Assembly (NCBI RefSeq): GCF_002742625.1 | Contig: NZ_PEBF01000001.1 | Location: 3,224,001-3,288,000, forward strand | DNA length: 64,000 nucleotides | Reading direction: 5' to 3' | DNA from: Caulobacter sp. FWC2 | Lineage (GTDB): Bacteria; Pseudomonadota; Alphaproteobacteria; Caulobacterales; Caulobacteraceae | The notes under the pieces: generated by a model | Told to the model about the DNA's origin: nothing | Seen by the model: only the letters and a program-made list of their open reading frames with translations | Database searches by the model: none | Shown here: positions 34,957 through 46,143 of the stretch, piece by piece | How the letters are laid out: each line of letters begins with the position of its first letter | How positions within the stretch are numbered: the stretch's first letter is position 1 | Position numbers and translations under genes: made by a program

Positions 34957-36543
34957 TTAGTTGCTTTGCTTCGCGCTGTCGTAGAAGCCGTCCAGGTCCT
35001 TCTTGAACTGCGTGGTGACCGCCGGGTTGATGTAAACCATGTGGCCGGACTCGTAGTACTTATAGGTCAGGTTCTTCTGCAGGGTCGGGTCGATCTGCAT
35101 GTGCTTCAGGTCGTACTCCGCTCCGAAGAACGGCGTGGCCATGTCGTAATAGCCGTTCAGCGACAGCACCTTCAGCTTCGGGTTCTGGCGCATGGCCATC
35201 GACAGGTCGAGGGCCGTGTCGGCCAGGGCCATCTGGCCGCCGCCACCACGAGCGCCCGGCGCCTTGTGCTTCTGGTCCCACTTCCCGCCGCCGATCTGGG
35301 CGTAGTAGTTCGGCCGGTAGCTGAGCTTGGTCTTGTAGCCCAGCGTGCCGAACAGATACTTGTTCAGCGCGCCGATATAGGCCCCGCTGATCGAGGTGTC
35401 GGTGGCGTCGAACTCGGGGCTGTCGCCGCCGGCGTCCACGTCGATGCCCTTGAAGCGCGAGTCCAGGCGGCCGACCGTGCGGGCCTGGTCACGCAGCAGC
35501 TCCTTGCGGAACCGCGAAAGTTCGACGCGCAGATCGACGCTGAGCAGGAACTTCTCCGACAGGCCGGTATAGGCGCTCATCTGCTTGGCGATGGCGGCGC
35601 GCTCGGCGTCGCTGAGGTCCGAGCCCTTGGCCATGGCGGTGGCGTAAGGACCACGGGCCCATTCGCGCACCTCGGTCAGGAACGGTTCCAGGGTCGCCGG
35701 GCGGTTTGGCAGGCGGTTGTGGTACCAGGCCGTGGCCGCGTAGCTGGGCAGGTAGGTGACGAAGATCTGGTCGAAGCCCGGCTGGCGGACGCCGTAGTTC
35801 AGGATCGACGACAGCAGGACGACGCCGTTCACCTGCACGCCGCGCTCCTGCAGGGCGTGAACCAGGCCGGCCGAGCGCAGGGTGCCGTAGCTCTCGCCGA
35901 ACAGGAACTTGGGGCTGTCCCAGCGGTCGTTGATGGTCAGGTAGCGCATGACGCCGCGCGCGAAGGCGTCGATGTCCTGGTCGACGCCATAGAACTCCGG
36001 TCCCTTCGACTTGCCGATCGGCCGCGACAGGCCGGTGCCGATGGCGTCGATGAAGACGATGTCGGTCTTGTCCAGCATCGTCTCGTGGTTCTCGGTGATC
36101 TTGTAGGGCGCGGGCGCGGCGACATCGACCAGCGGAGTCTCCACGTGCACCGGACCGATCGAGCCCATGTGCAGCCACATGCTCGAGGAACCCGGGCCGC
36201 CGTTATAGGTGAAGGTCACCGGACGCGGCGCCGAGCCCTTGGGGCGGTCGGCGACATAGGCGACGTAGAACATCGAGGCCACCGCCTCGCCGTCGTCGTT
36301 GCGGATGACGACCGTGCCAGGGGTGACGGTGTAGCCGATGACCTTGCCGGCGACCGTGACCGAGCCGCGCTTGGGCTGGGCGTCTTCCTCGGCGGTAGCC
36401 TGGGCCAGGTCGGCGGCCTCGCCCTTGGCCTTTTCAGGCGCCTTGGCCGGGGCCTCGGCGGCCGGCGGTTTCTCTTGAGCCAGGACGGGCTGAGCCGCGA
36501 GGGCGGCCAGGCCCAGGGCGGCTATGAGCGGATACGCACGCAT
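34957..36543 (-). CDS. Secreted S10-family serine carboxypeptidase
   Basis: 528 residues with signal peptide (MRAYPLIAALGLAALAAQPVLAQ) and an Ala/Pro/Lys/Glu-rich linker to about residue 58. Family features: oxyanion region 'FTYNGGPGSSSMWLHMGSIGP' (111-131), nucleophile S218 in FGESYGTLRS, D467 in NGYYDMATPF and H501 in YESGHMVY. S10 enzymes strip C-terminal residues and many tolerate proline. It is the last gene of the minus-strand operon that begins with the TonB receptor. The ATG at 36543 with CGGAG upstream is chosen; the upstream open frame lacks a signal peptide. Confidence 0.92.
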   Translation of the reverse strand: MRAYPLIAALGLAALAAQPVLAQEKPPAAEAPAKAPEKAKGEAADLAQATAEEDAQPKRGSVTVAGKVIGYTVTPGTVVIRNDDGEAVASMFYVAYVADRPKGSAPRPVTFTYNGGPGSSSMWLHMGSIGPVHVETPLVDVAAPAPYKITENHETMLDKTDIVFIDAIGTGLSRPIGKSKGPEFYGVDQDIDAFARGVMRYLTINDRWDSPKFLFGESYGTLRSAGLVHALQERGVQVNGVVLLSSILNYGVRQPGFDQIFVTYLPSYAATAWYHNRLPNRPATLEPFLTEVREWARGPYATAMAKGSDLSDAERAAIAKQMSAYTGLSEKFLLSVDLRVELSRFRKELLRDQARTVGRLDSRFKGIDVDAGGDSPEFDATDTSISGAYIGALNKYLFGTLGYKTKLSYRPNYYAQIGGGKWDQKHKAPGARGGGGQMALADTALDLSMAMRQNPKLKVLSLNGYYDMATPFFGAEYDLKHMQIDPTLQKNLTYKYYESGHMVYINPAVTTQFKKDLDGFYDSAKQSN

Positions 36544-36587
36544 CGAAATCTCCGGATGGAAGTCTGGTTTTCTGGTCTGGGGAGGTC

Positions 36588-38381
36588 TTAGGGGGCCGGC
36601 GTCGTCGGGCTCGCGCCGCCGTCGGCGATGTACTTGTCGATCCGCGCCTCCAGCACCGGCAGCGGCACCGAGCCGAGCGCTAGGATGACGTCGTGGAACT
36701 TGCGCTGGTCGAACTTGGGACCGAGCTTGGCCTCGGCCTCGGCGCGCTTCTTGCGGATGCTCAGCTCGCCCAGCTTGTAGGCCAGGGACTGGCCGGGCCA
36801 GCTGATATAGCGGTCGACCTCGGTCTCGATGTCGTGCTGGGCCAGCGCGGTGTGGCTGGCCAGGTAGTCGATGGCCTGCTGGCGGGTCCAGCCGTCGTGG
36901 TGGATGCCGGTGTCGATCACCAGGCGCGCGGCGCGCCACATCTCGAACGAAAGGCGGCCGAAGTCCTCATAGGGCGTCCGGTAGATGCCCATCTTGGTCC
37001 CCAGCCACTCCATGTAGAGCGCCCAACCCTCGCCATAGCCCGAGAAGTAGGTCTGCTTGCGGAAGGCCGGCCGGCCGGTCTGCTCCAGCGCCACGGCGGC
37101 CTGGAAGCTGTGGCCGGGGTTGCACTCGTGCAGGGTCAGGGCCGGGATCTGGTAAAGCGGCCGCGACGGCAGGTCGTAGGTGTTCATCTGGCAGGATTCC
37201 AGCCCGCCCCGGCCGGACGTGTAGTACGGCGCGATGGCGGCCGGCACCGGCACGATGGTGAAGCGGTAGCGCGGGAGAAGGCCGATGGTGTCCTTCAGCT
37301 TGCCGTCCACGCGCTTGGCCACATAGGCCGACACGCCCAGCAGTTCGTCGGGGGTCTTGGCGTAGAACTGCGGGTCGGTGCGCAGGAACTTCAGGAAGGC
37401 GGGCATGTCGCCCTTGAAGCCGCTCTGCTCCTTGACCTTCTCCATTTCGGCCGAGATCCGCGCCACCTCCGACAGGCCGATCTTGTGGATCTGCTCGGCG
37501 GTCAGGTCGGTGGTCGTGAACTCCCTGATCTGCGCCTGGTAGTAGGCCTTGCCGTCCGGCAGGGCCTCGGCCGCGATCGTCTTGCGGGCCTTGGGCAGGT
37601 ACTCGTTGCGATAATAGGCCAGCAGCTTCTGGTAGGCCGGGGCCACCGACTGGGCGATCACCTGCCGGGCCTCGGCGCGCAGGGCCTCCTGCTGCTCGGC
37701 CGGGATGGACGACGGCATGTTGGCGAACGCCTCGTAGAAGCCGTTCTTGGCCGGATCGACATCGGTGAAGGCGGCAATGGTGGCGTCACGGCCGCTCAGG
37801 GCCTCGCGCGGGACGGTATAGCCGCGCGCCACGCCGGCCTTCATGTTGGCGATCTGCTCGTCGAAATAGCGCGGGACGTCGCGCATGCGGCCGATGTAGC
37901 GGCGATAGGCTTCGGCGCTGGAATAGCTGCTGCGCGCGGACAGGCCGGACCAGAACTGACTGTCGGCGTTGAACGGCGCTTCCCAGGTCCGGTACTTGCC
38001 CTGAGCGACGAAGGCCTCAAGGCTGGTGCGGAACACCGCCGCGTTGATCTGCTCCTCGGGCGACAGCTGGTCGACCGGGATCTTGTTCAGCTCGGCCAGG
38101 GCCTTGGTCCAGTAGGCCAGGCGGGCCTCCTGGGTGGCCGCATCGACATGCTGCAGTTGGGCGGCGCCGCCGCTGAACGGCGCGCCGCTGGCCAGTCGCC
38201 CGAACTCCTTCTGCCGCCAGGCCCACTCGGTGTCGTAGAGCGCCTTCAGGCGGCTGTCGGCGTCGCTGGCCGCTGCCGCCGTCGGGGCGGCGGCCGGCGC
38301 GGCGGTCTGGGCCAGGGAGACCGCTGGAGCGCCCGCCATCAGGGCCAGGGCGGAAACAAGCATCAGAGAGCGAACGAACAA
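36588..38381 (-). CDS. DUF885 family secreted putative metallopeptidase (copy 1)
   Basis: 597 residues from a TTG start (GGAG 7 bp upstream; the ATG at 38363 is an alternative). Signal peptide to about residue 25. The DUF885 zinc-like motif HECNPGH is at 418-424, followed by 'FSGYGEGWALYMEWLG' with E451 as a possible third ligand. The motif resembles the HExxH-type gluzincin arrangement, so a peptidase is likely but not proven. Two homologues are encoded in the same operon (38428 and 42610), with large identical blocks around the motif and 'EQINAAVFRTSLEAFVAQ'. It lies between the S10 carboxypeptidase and copy 2. Confidence 0.85.
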   Translation of the reverse strand: MFVRSLMLVSALALMAGAPAVSLAQTAAPAAAPTAAAASDADSRLKALYDTEWAWRQKEFGRLASGAPFSGGAAQLQHVDAATQEARLAYWTKALAELNKIPVDQLSPEEQINAAVFRTSLEAFVAQGKYRTWEAPFNADSQFWSGLSARSSYSSAEAYRRYIGRMRDVPRYFDEQIANMKAGVARGYTVPREALSGRDATIAAFTDVDPAKNGFYEAFANMPSSIPAEQQEALRAEARQVIAQSVAPAYQKLLAYYRNEYLPKARKTIAAEALPDGKAYYQAQIREFTTTDLTAEQIHKIGLSEVARISAEMEKVKEQSGFKGDMPAFLKFLRTDPQFYAKTPDELLGVSAYVAKRVDGKLKDTIGLLPRYRFTIVPVPAAIAPYYTSGRGGLESCQMNTYDLPSRPLYQIPALTLHECNPGHSFQAAVALEQTGRPAFRKQTYFSGYGEGWALYMEWLGTKMGIYRTPYEDFGRLSFEMWRAARLVIDTGIHHDGWTRQQAIDYLASHTALAQHDIETEVDRYISWPGQSLAYKLGELSIRKKRAEAEAKLGPKFDQRKFHDVILALGSVPLPVLEARIDKYIADGGASPTTPAP

Positions 38382-38427
38382 GGGAAGTCTCCATCCAGGA
38401 CGGGCGGGAAGTGTTCAGGGCTTAGGG

Positions 38428-40197
38428 TCAGGAAGTGGTCGCGGGGTTGGGATTCTTGCCGCCGCCGGCGATCCAGTCGTCGATGGCCTTTTCCAGGGTC
38501 GGCAGCGGCACCGAGCCCAGGCCCAGGATCACGTCATGGAACCAGCGCTGGTCGAAGTTGGCGCCCAGCTTGGCCTCCGCCTCGGCCCGCTTGCGGCGGA
38601 TCAGCATCTCGCCCAGCTTGTAGGCCAGGGCCTGGCCCGGATCGTTGATGTAGCGATCGACCTCGATGGTCACCTCGTGGTCGGACAGGGCGGTGTGGCT
38701 GGACAGGTAGTCCAGCGCCTGCTGGCGCGACCAGCCCATGTGATGCAGGCCCGTGTCGACCACCAGGCGGGCGGCGCGCCACATCTCGTAGGTCTCGCGG
38801 CCGAACTCGTCATAGGGCGTCTCGTAGACGCCCATCTTGGTGCCCAGCCACTCCATGTAGAGCGCCCAGCCCTCGCCATAGCCCGAGAAGTAGGTCCGCT
38901 TGCGGATCGCCGGGCGGTTGGGGCCCTCCAGCGCCAGGGCCGCCTGGAAGCTATGCCCCGGCACGCACTCGTGCAGGGTCAGCGGCGGGATGGTGTAGAG
39001 CGGCCGGGCCGGCAGGTTGTAGGTGTTCATCAGGCAGCTCTCGAGGCCGCCGTTGCCGCCCGTCCCGAACGGCGCCACCGCCGCTGGCGTCGGCACGATG
39101 GTGAAGCGATAGCGCGGCAGCAGGCCGATGGTGAACTTCAGCTGGCCATTGGCCTTGTTGGCCACATAGGCCGACTTGGCGATCAGCTCGTAGGGCGTCT
39201 TGGCGTAGAACTGCGGGTCGGTCTTCAGGTATTTCAGGAAGCCCTGGAAGTCGCCGGTCCAGCCGGCCTGCTTCATCGTCGCCTGCATGTCGGCGTCGAT
39301 GCGCGCCACCTCCTTCAGGCCGATCTGGTGGATCTGGTCGGCGGTCAGGTCGGTGGTCGTGTATTCGCGGATCTTGGCCTGGTAGAAGGCCTTGCCGTCG
39401 GGCAGGCTCTCTGCGGCGGTATTGGTCCGAGCGTGCGGGATGTAGTCGTCGCGCACATAGGTCAGCAGCTTGCCGAAGGCCGGCGCGGCGCTGCCGGTGA
39501 CGGCCGCCCTGCCCTCTTCCATCAGCTTGTCGCGCTCGCCGGCCGGAATGGACGACGGCATGTTGGCGAACGGGCCGAAGAACGGATTGGCCGCCGCATC
39601 GCCCGAGGCCAGCGGCGCGATCGTGGTGTGACGGCCCTCGATCGAGGCCCTGGCCTTGGTGAAGCCGCGCGCCTGCCCGGCCTTCATGTTGGCGATCTGC
39701 TCGTCGACATAGCGCGGCATGTCGCGCAGCCGGCCGAGATAGGACCGGTACTCGGCGACGGTCCCGAAGCCGGCGCGCGGCGCCATCCAGGTCCAGAAGC
39801 CGAACGGGTCCTCGTATTCCTTGTACCTGATCTGGCTGACAAAGGCTTCCAGCGCGGTGCGGAACACCGCGGCATTGACCTTCTCCTCGGGCGACAACTG
39901 ATCGACGGGGATCTTGTCCAGCTGGGCCAGGGCGTTGGTCCAGTAGGCCAGCCGGCGCTGCTGGCTGGCGGCGTCGACGCGCAGCAGGCGGTCGCCAGCC
40001 CCGCCGCCCTCGTCGTCGGCGTCGCGGCCGAACTCCTCGGCGCGCCAGTTCCACTCGGCGTCATACAGCGCCTTCAGGCGCGCGTCGGCGCTCGTCGCCG
40101 CGCTCATAGCCGGCTTCGCCGCTTGGGCCTGCGCCAACACCGGCTGAGCGACCAGCGCCATGCCCAGCGCGATCGCCAATCCCGAAACTCGTTTCAT
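38428..40197 (-). CDS. DUF885 family secreted putative metallopeptidase (copy 2)
   Basis: 589 residues with signal peptide (MKRVSGLAIALGMALVAQPVLAQAQA). The motif reads HECVPGH, and 'FSGYGEGWALYMEWLG' is conserved. I chose the ATG at 40197 because a strong GGGGAGGAGGGG lies upstream; the longer frame to 40281 has no signal sequence. The gene follows the GH127-like gene by 25 bp. Compared with copies 1 and 3 the region after residue 65 carries an acidic/glycine-rich insertion ('RDADDEGGGAGD'), and the 'FW' segment differs, which suggests a different substrate pocket. Confidence 0.85.
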   Translation of the reverse strand: MKRVSGLAIALGMALVAQPVLAQAQAAKPAMSAATSADARLKALYDAEWNWRAEEFGRDADDEGGGAGDRLLRVDAASQQRRLAYWTNALAQLDKIPVDQLSPEEKVNAAVFRTALEAFVSQIRYKEYEDPFGFWTWMAPRAGFGTVAEYRSYLGRLRDMPRYVDEQIANMKAGQARGFTKARASIEGRHTTIAPLASGDAAANPFFGPFANMPSSIPAGERDKLMEEGRAAVTGSAAPAFGKLLTYVRDDYIPHARTNTAAESLPDGKAFYQAKIREYTTTDLTADQIHQIGLKEVARIDADMQATMKQAGWTGDFQGFLKYLKTDPQFYAKTPYELIAKSAYVANKANGQLKFTIGLLPRYRFTIVPTPAAVAPFGTGGNGGLESCLMNTYNLPARPLYTIPPLTLHECVPGHSFQAALALEGPNRPAIRKRTYFSGYGEGWALYMEWLGTKMGVYETPYDEFGRETYEMWRAARLVVDTGLHHMGWSRQQALDYLSSHTALSDHEVTIEVDRYINDPGQALAYKLGEMLIRRKRAEAEAKLGANFDQRWFHDVILGLGSVPLPTLEKAIDDWIAGGGKNPNPATTS

Positions 40198-40222
40198 AAC
40201 GCCCCTCCTCCCCATGCCCTGG

Positions 40223-42601
40223 TCAGGTTGTTCTCGAAGATCCCGACGGCGCATAGACCCGCACGCCGAAGACCGGACCACAGCGGGTCGCGTCGTCGGC
40301 GGGCTGGAAGCGCACGGTCACGCCGTCCTTGCCTCGGGTCAATTCGCTTGGGATCGGATAGTCGACATCGAAGAAATCGCCCGGATGCTGACCGGTCAGC
40401 GCCTGGGTTGCGATGCGGACGCCGTCGATCAGGATGTCGAAACGCTTATTGCGCTCCTCGCCCCAGTAGGTCGCTTGCAGGATAAGCGGCCCGGGCTTCA
40501 CCGCCGCCTTGTATTCGAAGAAGCCGAAGGTGCGTGCATCGCGCCCGTGGCGACCGCGATAGGTGACGGCATAGCTGTTCTTGGCGGTCAGGCCGTGATC
40601 GCGCTCGGCCTGCATCTCGCCCAGGTGCATGACGTCGACCGAGCGCCGCGCCAGGTCCTGCAAGCGCGCCTGCTCGGCCGCGTAGGCGACCTGCTGCTGC
40701 TTCCAGCCGGCCTCGTCGAAGGTGGCGAAATAGACGGCGGTGCGGCGGTCGCGCTGCTGGTAGAACGGCGCGAACGACAGGTCGGCCGGCTTGCCGATCC
40801 CCTGGGTGCGGTACTTGCCAAGGGCGGGCTCGACAGGAACGAAGCCCGTCAGCGGATCGCGGGCGACCAAGGCCGGCGCCGGTCCGTCATAGGGCTGGCT
40901 GGACGGCCCCAGGTCGGCGGCCAGGACCACCGGGCCCTTCAGAACGGCGAGCACCGTGGAGTCGTCGACCGTGGCTTCGGTGCGCAGCCTCATGGGCAGA
41001 TCGAGTGTGATCCGGTCGCCCTTGCGCCAGGTCCGGCGCAGGACTGTGTAGTCGCCAGCCGGTCCCGCCGACATGGCCTCGCCATTGACGCTGACCCGCG
41101 CGCCCTGGCACCAGCCGGGGATGCGCAGGGCCAGGCCGAACTCGCCTTTCCCATCCATCGGGCTGTCCAGGTCCTCGACCACGATCTCGACCCGCTCGCC
41201 GAACGGATAGGCCGTCTCCATCCGGAACCTCGCCCCCTGTTCGGCCCAGCGGGCGGTCGAGGGGATGTAGAGATTGACCAGCAGGGTGTCGCCGCTGCGC
41301 CACCAGATGGAGTCGCCGTGCTTGGCGTGGCTCTCCATGCCCGAGCCCACACAGCACCAGAAGTCGTCGAACGGCCGCGAGAACCTGCGCGCCGAGCCCG
41401 ACATCAGCGGCACCATGTAGGCGAACATGCCGGTCGACGGGTCCTGGTGGGCCAGGATGTGGTTGATGTGGGCGCGCTCGTAATAGTCGAACATCGCCGC
41501 CCGCGGCTGCCAGCCATAGAGATGCCGGGTCAGCTTCAGCATGTTGTAGGTGTTGCAGCTCTCGCAGGTCTGCTCGGTGATGTGCCGCGAGATGGTGCGC
41601 GGCGCGGTGAAGTACTCCCGGTCGGCATTGCCGCCGATCACGTAGCTGTAGTCGCGGGTCACCGTCTCCCAGAAGAAGTGCGCCGCCACGGCCTGGTCGG
41701 CCTTGCCGGTCAGCTCATGCAGCCGCGCCAGGCCGATGACCTTGGGGATCTGGGTGTTGGCGTGGATCCACGACAGGGCGTCGCGGCGCTGGCTGAGCGG
41801 GTCCAGCACCTTGGCGTGATGCAGGCGCTCGGCCAGGGCCAGCCAGCGCGGATCGCGGGTGCGGGCATAGAGCTCGGCGAAGCTCTCATTGATGCCGCCG
41901 TGCTCGCAGTCGAGCACCGTCTGCACCTGAGCGTCGGAAAGCTTGGCGAAGACGGCGTCGATATAGCCGCCCAGGGCCACGGCGACCTTCAGGGCCTGTT
42001 GGTTGTCGCAATAGGCTTGCGCGTCGAACAGGCCCGCGAAGAGCTTGTGCCAGTTGTAGAGCGGCACCCAGCAGCCGTTGAGATCAAAACCCATCGAGCG
42101 GATGTCGCCGGCGATCAGCTCGGGAAAGATCGCCTTGCCGTCCTCGACGATGTCGCCGCGCTTGCGGGTGAAGCCGGCCACGTAGCCGTCGCCGTGCGCG
42201 GCCTGGACCACCGCCAGCTCGCCGACGATGTAGTCGACCCGCCGCTTGCACTCGGCGTCGCCGGTCTGGGCGTACATCAGCGACAGGGCCGTCAGGTAAT
42301 GGCCCAGGGTGTGGCCGGCGATCGTGTCGCTCTCCCAGCCGCCATAGACCGCGCCCTTGGCCGGCAGTCCGGCGCTGGTTCGAAAGTTATGCAGCAGCCG
42401 GTCGGGCTCCAGGACGTGGAGGTAGCGGCGATTGGCCTCCACCGCCTCCAGCCACGGCGAGTCCAGCAGCCGCACGTCCGACAGCGGCAACGGGCTGGCC
42501 CGGCCCAGCGGCGCCAAGGGCGCGGCGCTCAGCAGCGACGGCGCCGAGGCGGCTACGCCGGCCATGGCCAGCAACATGCGTCGATCGATCAAGTCCACCA
42601 C
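40223..42601 (-). CDS. GH127/GH146-type beta-L-arabinofuranosidase (DUF1680)
   Basis: 792 residues from a GTG with AGGACAGG upstream. Twin-arginine-like signal 'DRRMLLAMAGVAASAPSLLSA'. The (alpha/alpha)6 barrel carries the zinc-thiolate set of the family: E347 and C349 in TCESCNTYNMLKL, C416 and C417 in FWCCVGSGMES, and E329 in NADREYF as probable acid/base. Two C-terminal beta domains follow, the last ('PLILQATYWGEERNKRFDILIDG') like the extra domain of longer GH127/146 proteins. Founding GH127 enzymes release L-arabinose from beta-arabinooligosaccharides on hydroxyproline, which matches the Hyp genes nearby. It starts 8 bp after the DUF885 copy 3 stop. Confidence 0.9.
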   Translation of the reverse strand: MVDLIDRRMLLAMAGVAASAPSLLSAAPLAPLGRASPLPLSDVRLLDSPWLEAVEANRRYLHVLEPDRLLHNFRTSAGLPAKGAVYGGWESDTIAGHTLGHYLTALSLMYAQTGDAECKRRVDYIVGELAVVQAAHGDGYVAGFTRKRGDIVEDGKAIFPELIAGDIRSMGFDLNGCWVPLYNWHKLFAGLFDAQAYCDNQQALKVAVALGGYIDAVFAKLSDAQVQTVLDCEHGGINESFAELYARTRDPRWLALAERLHHAKVLDPLSQRRDALSWIHANTQIPKVIGLARLHELTGKADQAVAAHFFWETVTRDYSYVIGGNADREYFTAPRTISRHITEQTCESCNTYNMLKLTRHLYGWQPRAAMFDYYERAHINHILAHQDPSTGMFAYMVPLMSGSARRFSRPFDDFWCCVGSGMESHAKHGDSIWWRSGDTLLVNLYIPSTARWAEQGARFRMETAYPFGERVEIVVEDLDSPMDGKGEFGLALRIPGWCQGARVSVNGEAMSAGPAGDYTVLRRTWRKGDRITLDLPMRLRTEATVDDSTVLAVLKGPVVLAADLGPSSQPYDGPAPALVARDPLTGFVPVEPALGKYRTQGIGKPADLSFAPFYQQRDRRTAVYFATFDEAGWKQQQVAYAAEQARLQDLARRSVDVMHLGEMQAERDHGLTAKNSYAVTYRGRHGRDARTFGFFEYKAAVKPGPLILQATYWGEERNKRFDILIDGVRIATQALTGQHPGDFFDVDYPIPSELTRGKDGVTVRFQPADDATRCGPVFGVRVYAPSGSSRTT

Positions 42602-42609
42602 CCTGTCCT

Positions 42610-44385
42610 CTACTTGGTTTCAGGCAGGGCCGGGTTGAAGCCGGGCGGATTGACCCCGCCGTCGGCGATGAACTGGTCCAGCCGCGCCTCCAGGGTCGAC
42701 AGCGGCACCGAGCCCAGCGCCAGGATCGCGTCGTGGAAATTGCGCTGGTCGAACTTCGGACCCAGCTTGGCCTCGGCCTCGGCGCGTTTCCTGCGGATCA
42801 CCATCTCGCCCAGCTTGTAGGCGACCGCCTGGCCGGGCCAGGCGATGTAGCGGTCGATCTCGGTCTCGATCTCGTGCTCGGACAGCGCGGTGTGATCGCG
42901 CAGGTACTGCTGGGCCTGCTCACGGGTCCAGCCGTAGTGGTGGATACCGGTGTCGATCACCAGGCGGCTGGCGCGCCAGATCTCGTAGGACAGCCGGCCA
43001 AAGTTCTCATAGGGCGTGTCGTAGACGCCCATCTTCACGCCCAGCCACTCCATGTAGAGCGCCCAACCCTCGCCATAGCCCGAGAACGAGGTCTGGCGGC
43101 GGAAGTCGGGGCGGTTCTTGGCCTCGGCCGCCACCGCCGCCTGGAAGGCATGGCCCGGATTGCACTCGTGCAGGGTCAGGGCCGTCAGGGTATACAGCGG
43201 CCGCGACGGCAGGTCGTAGGTGTTCATCAGGCAGCTGTCGAGACCGCCGCGACCGCCGGTATAGATCGGGGCCAGCGCCGGCGGCACGGGCAGGATCGAA
43301 AAGCGCCGGCGGGGCAGGAAGCCGATGGTGTCGGCCAGCTTGCCATCGACGCGCTTGGCCACATAGGCCGAGAACGACAGCAGCTCACGGGGCGTCTTCG
43401 GGTAGAATTGCGGGTCGGTGCGCAGGAACTTCAGGAACTCGGGCATCGTGCCCTTGAAGCCGGTCTCCGCCTTCACCGCCTCCATCTCGGCGCTGATCCG
43501 GGCGACCTCTCCCAGGCCGATCTTGTGGATCTGCTCAGGGGTCAGGTCCAGGGTCGTGAAGCCTTGGATCTGGGCCTGGTAGAAGGCCTTGCCGTCCGGC
43601 TCGGCCTCGGCCGCCAGGCTCGTGCGGGCCTGCTTCATGTACTCGTCGCGGATGAAGGCCAGCAGCTTGGCGTAGGCCGGGATCACCGTTCCAGTGAGCA
43701 CCTGCTGGGCCTCGGCCTTCAGGGCCGCCTGCTCCTGCGCCGGGATCGAGGCCGGCATCTCGGCGAACGGAGCCAGGAACGGATTGTCCGCGCCGGTCGA
43801 CAGGTTGGGCTCGATGGTCTTGTCGCGGCCCGTGACCACCACGCGCGGCACGCTGAAGCCGCGCTTCAGACCACTGCGCATATTGGCGGTCTGCTCGTCG
43901 AAATAGCGCGGGATGTCGCGCATCCGGGCGATGTAGTTGCGATAGTCCTGGGTCGTCTTCAGCGCCCCGCGCGGCGCCAGGCCCGACCAGAAGAAGGTGT
44001 CGGCGTTGAACGGCGCCTCATAGGTCTTGAAGCGGGCGTTGTCGGCCAGGGCCCTCACCGAGGCGCGGAAGATCTCAGCGTTGATCTTCTCCTCCGGAGA
44101 CAGCTGGGCGACGGGGATCTTGTCCAGCTCGGCCAGGACGGCGGTCCAGTAGGTCAGGCGCGCGGCCTGGCTCTTGGCGTCGACGCGGGGCAGGTGATCG
44201 GCGCCGTCGCCCCAGCGGCCGTTGTCGTCGCGGACCCGGCCCAGCTCGCCCTGTCGCCAGGCCCACTCCCGCTCGTACAGCGCCTTCAGCTGCGCGTCGG
44301 CGGCGGACGCCTGGGCGGCGGCATGACCCGCTCCCGCCAGCATCGTCGCGGCCAGCAGCGCCGCGATCATCGAACCCTTGTTCAT
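42610..44385 (-). CDS. DUF885 family secreted putative metallopeptidase (copy 3)
   Basis: 591 residues with signal peptide (MNKGSMIAALLAATMLAGAGHAAAQ). HECNPGH and 'FSGYGEGWALYMEWLG' are present. It is closest in wording to copy 1 ('APFNADTFFWSGLA', 'RTDPQFYPKTPRELL'). It lies directly upstream of the GH127-like gene and downstream of the amidohydrolase, with AGTAGGGG before the ATG. Three divergent copies in one operon point to successive trimming of related peptides rather than a dosage effect (inference). Confidence 0.85.
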   Translation of the reverse strand: MNKGSMIAALLAATMLAGAGHAAAQASAADAQLKALYEREWAWRQGELGRVRDDNGRWGDGADHLPRVDAKSQAARLTYWTAVLAELDKIPVAQLSPEEKINAEIFRASVRALADNARFKTYEAPFNADTFFWSGLAPRGALKTTQDYRNYIARMRDIPRYFDEQTANMRSGLKRGFSVPRVVVTGRDKTIEPNLSTGADNPFLAPFAEMPASIPAQEQAALKAEAQQVLTGTVIPAYAKLLAFIRDEYMKQARTSLAAEAEPDGKAFYQAQIQGFTTLDLTPEQIHKIGLGEVARISAEMEAVKAETGFKGTMPEFLKFLRTDPQFYPKTPRELLSFSAYVAKRVDGKLADTIGFLPRRRFSILPVPPALAPIYTGGRGGLDSCLMNTYDLPSRPLYTLTALTLHECNPGHAFQAAVAAEAKNRPDFRRQTSFSGYGEGWALYMEWLGVKMGVYDTPYENFGRLSYEIWRASRLVIDTGIHHYGWTREQAQQYLRDHTALSEHEIETEIDRYIAWPGQAVAYKLGEMVIRRKRAEAEAKLGPKFDQRNFHDAILALGSVPLSTLEARLDQFIADGGVNPPGFNPALPETK

Positions 44386-44419
44386 GCCCCTACTCCCACT
44401 TCACGCAAACCTTGGAAAA

Positions 44420-46081
<1,662 letters not shown>

Positions 46082-46104
46082 CGTTTCCCCCTCCCCAGGG
46101 TCGA

Positions 46105-46133
46105 AAGGCCGCGAGCGCATCGCCCGCGGCCTT
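46105..46133 (-). terminator. Intra-operon hairpin after the TonB receptor gene
   Basis: Minus-strand stem AAGGCCGCG / CGCGGCCTT with an 11-nt loop (extendable by inner GCG/CGC pairing), followed by TCGACCC after a TT. It may act as a partial attenuator, giving more receptor than enzymes. Confidence 0.5.
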
Positions 46134-46143
46134 CAACATTCGC

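Noticed and set aside
36693..38648. Long plus-strand frames opposite the DUF885 genes (also 38536-40485, 42733-44490)
   Set aside because: They mirror each other because the DUF885 genes are paralogues; composition is shadow-like and none has a start signal.
43189..43196. A GTATAC hexamer inside DUF885 copy 3
   Set aside because: It lies within coding sequence, lacks the CGTAT half and is expected by chance.
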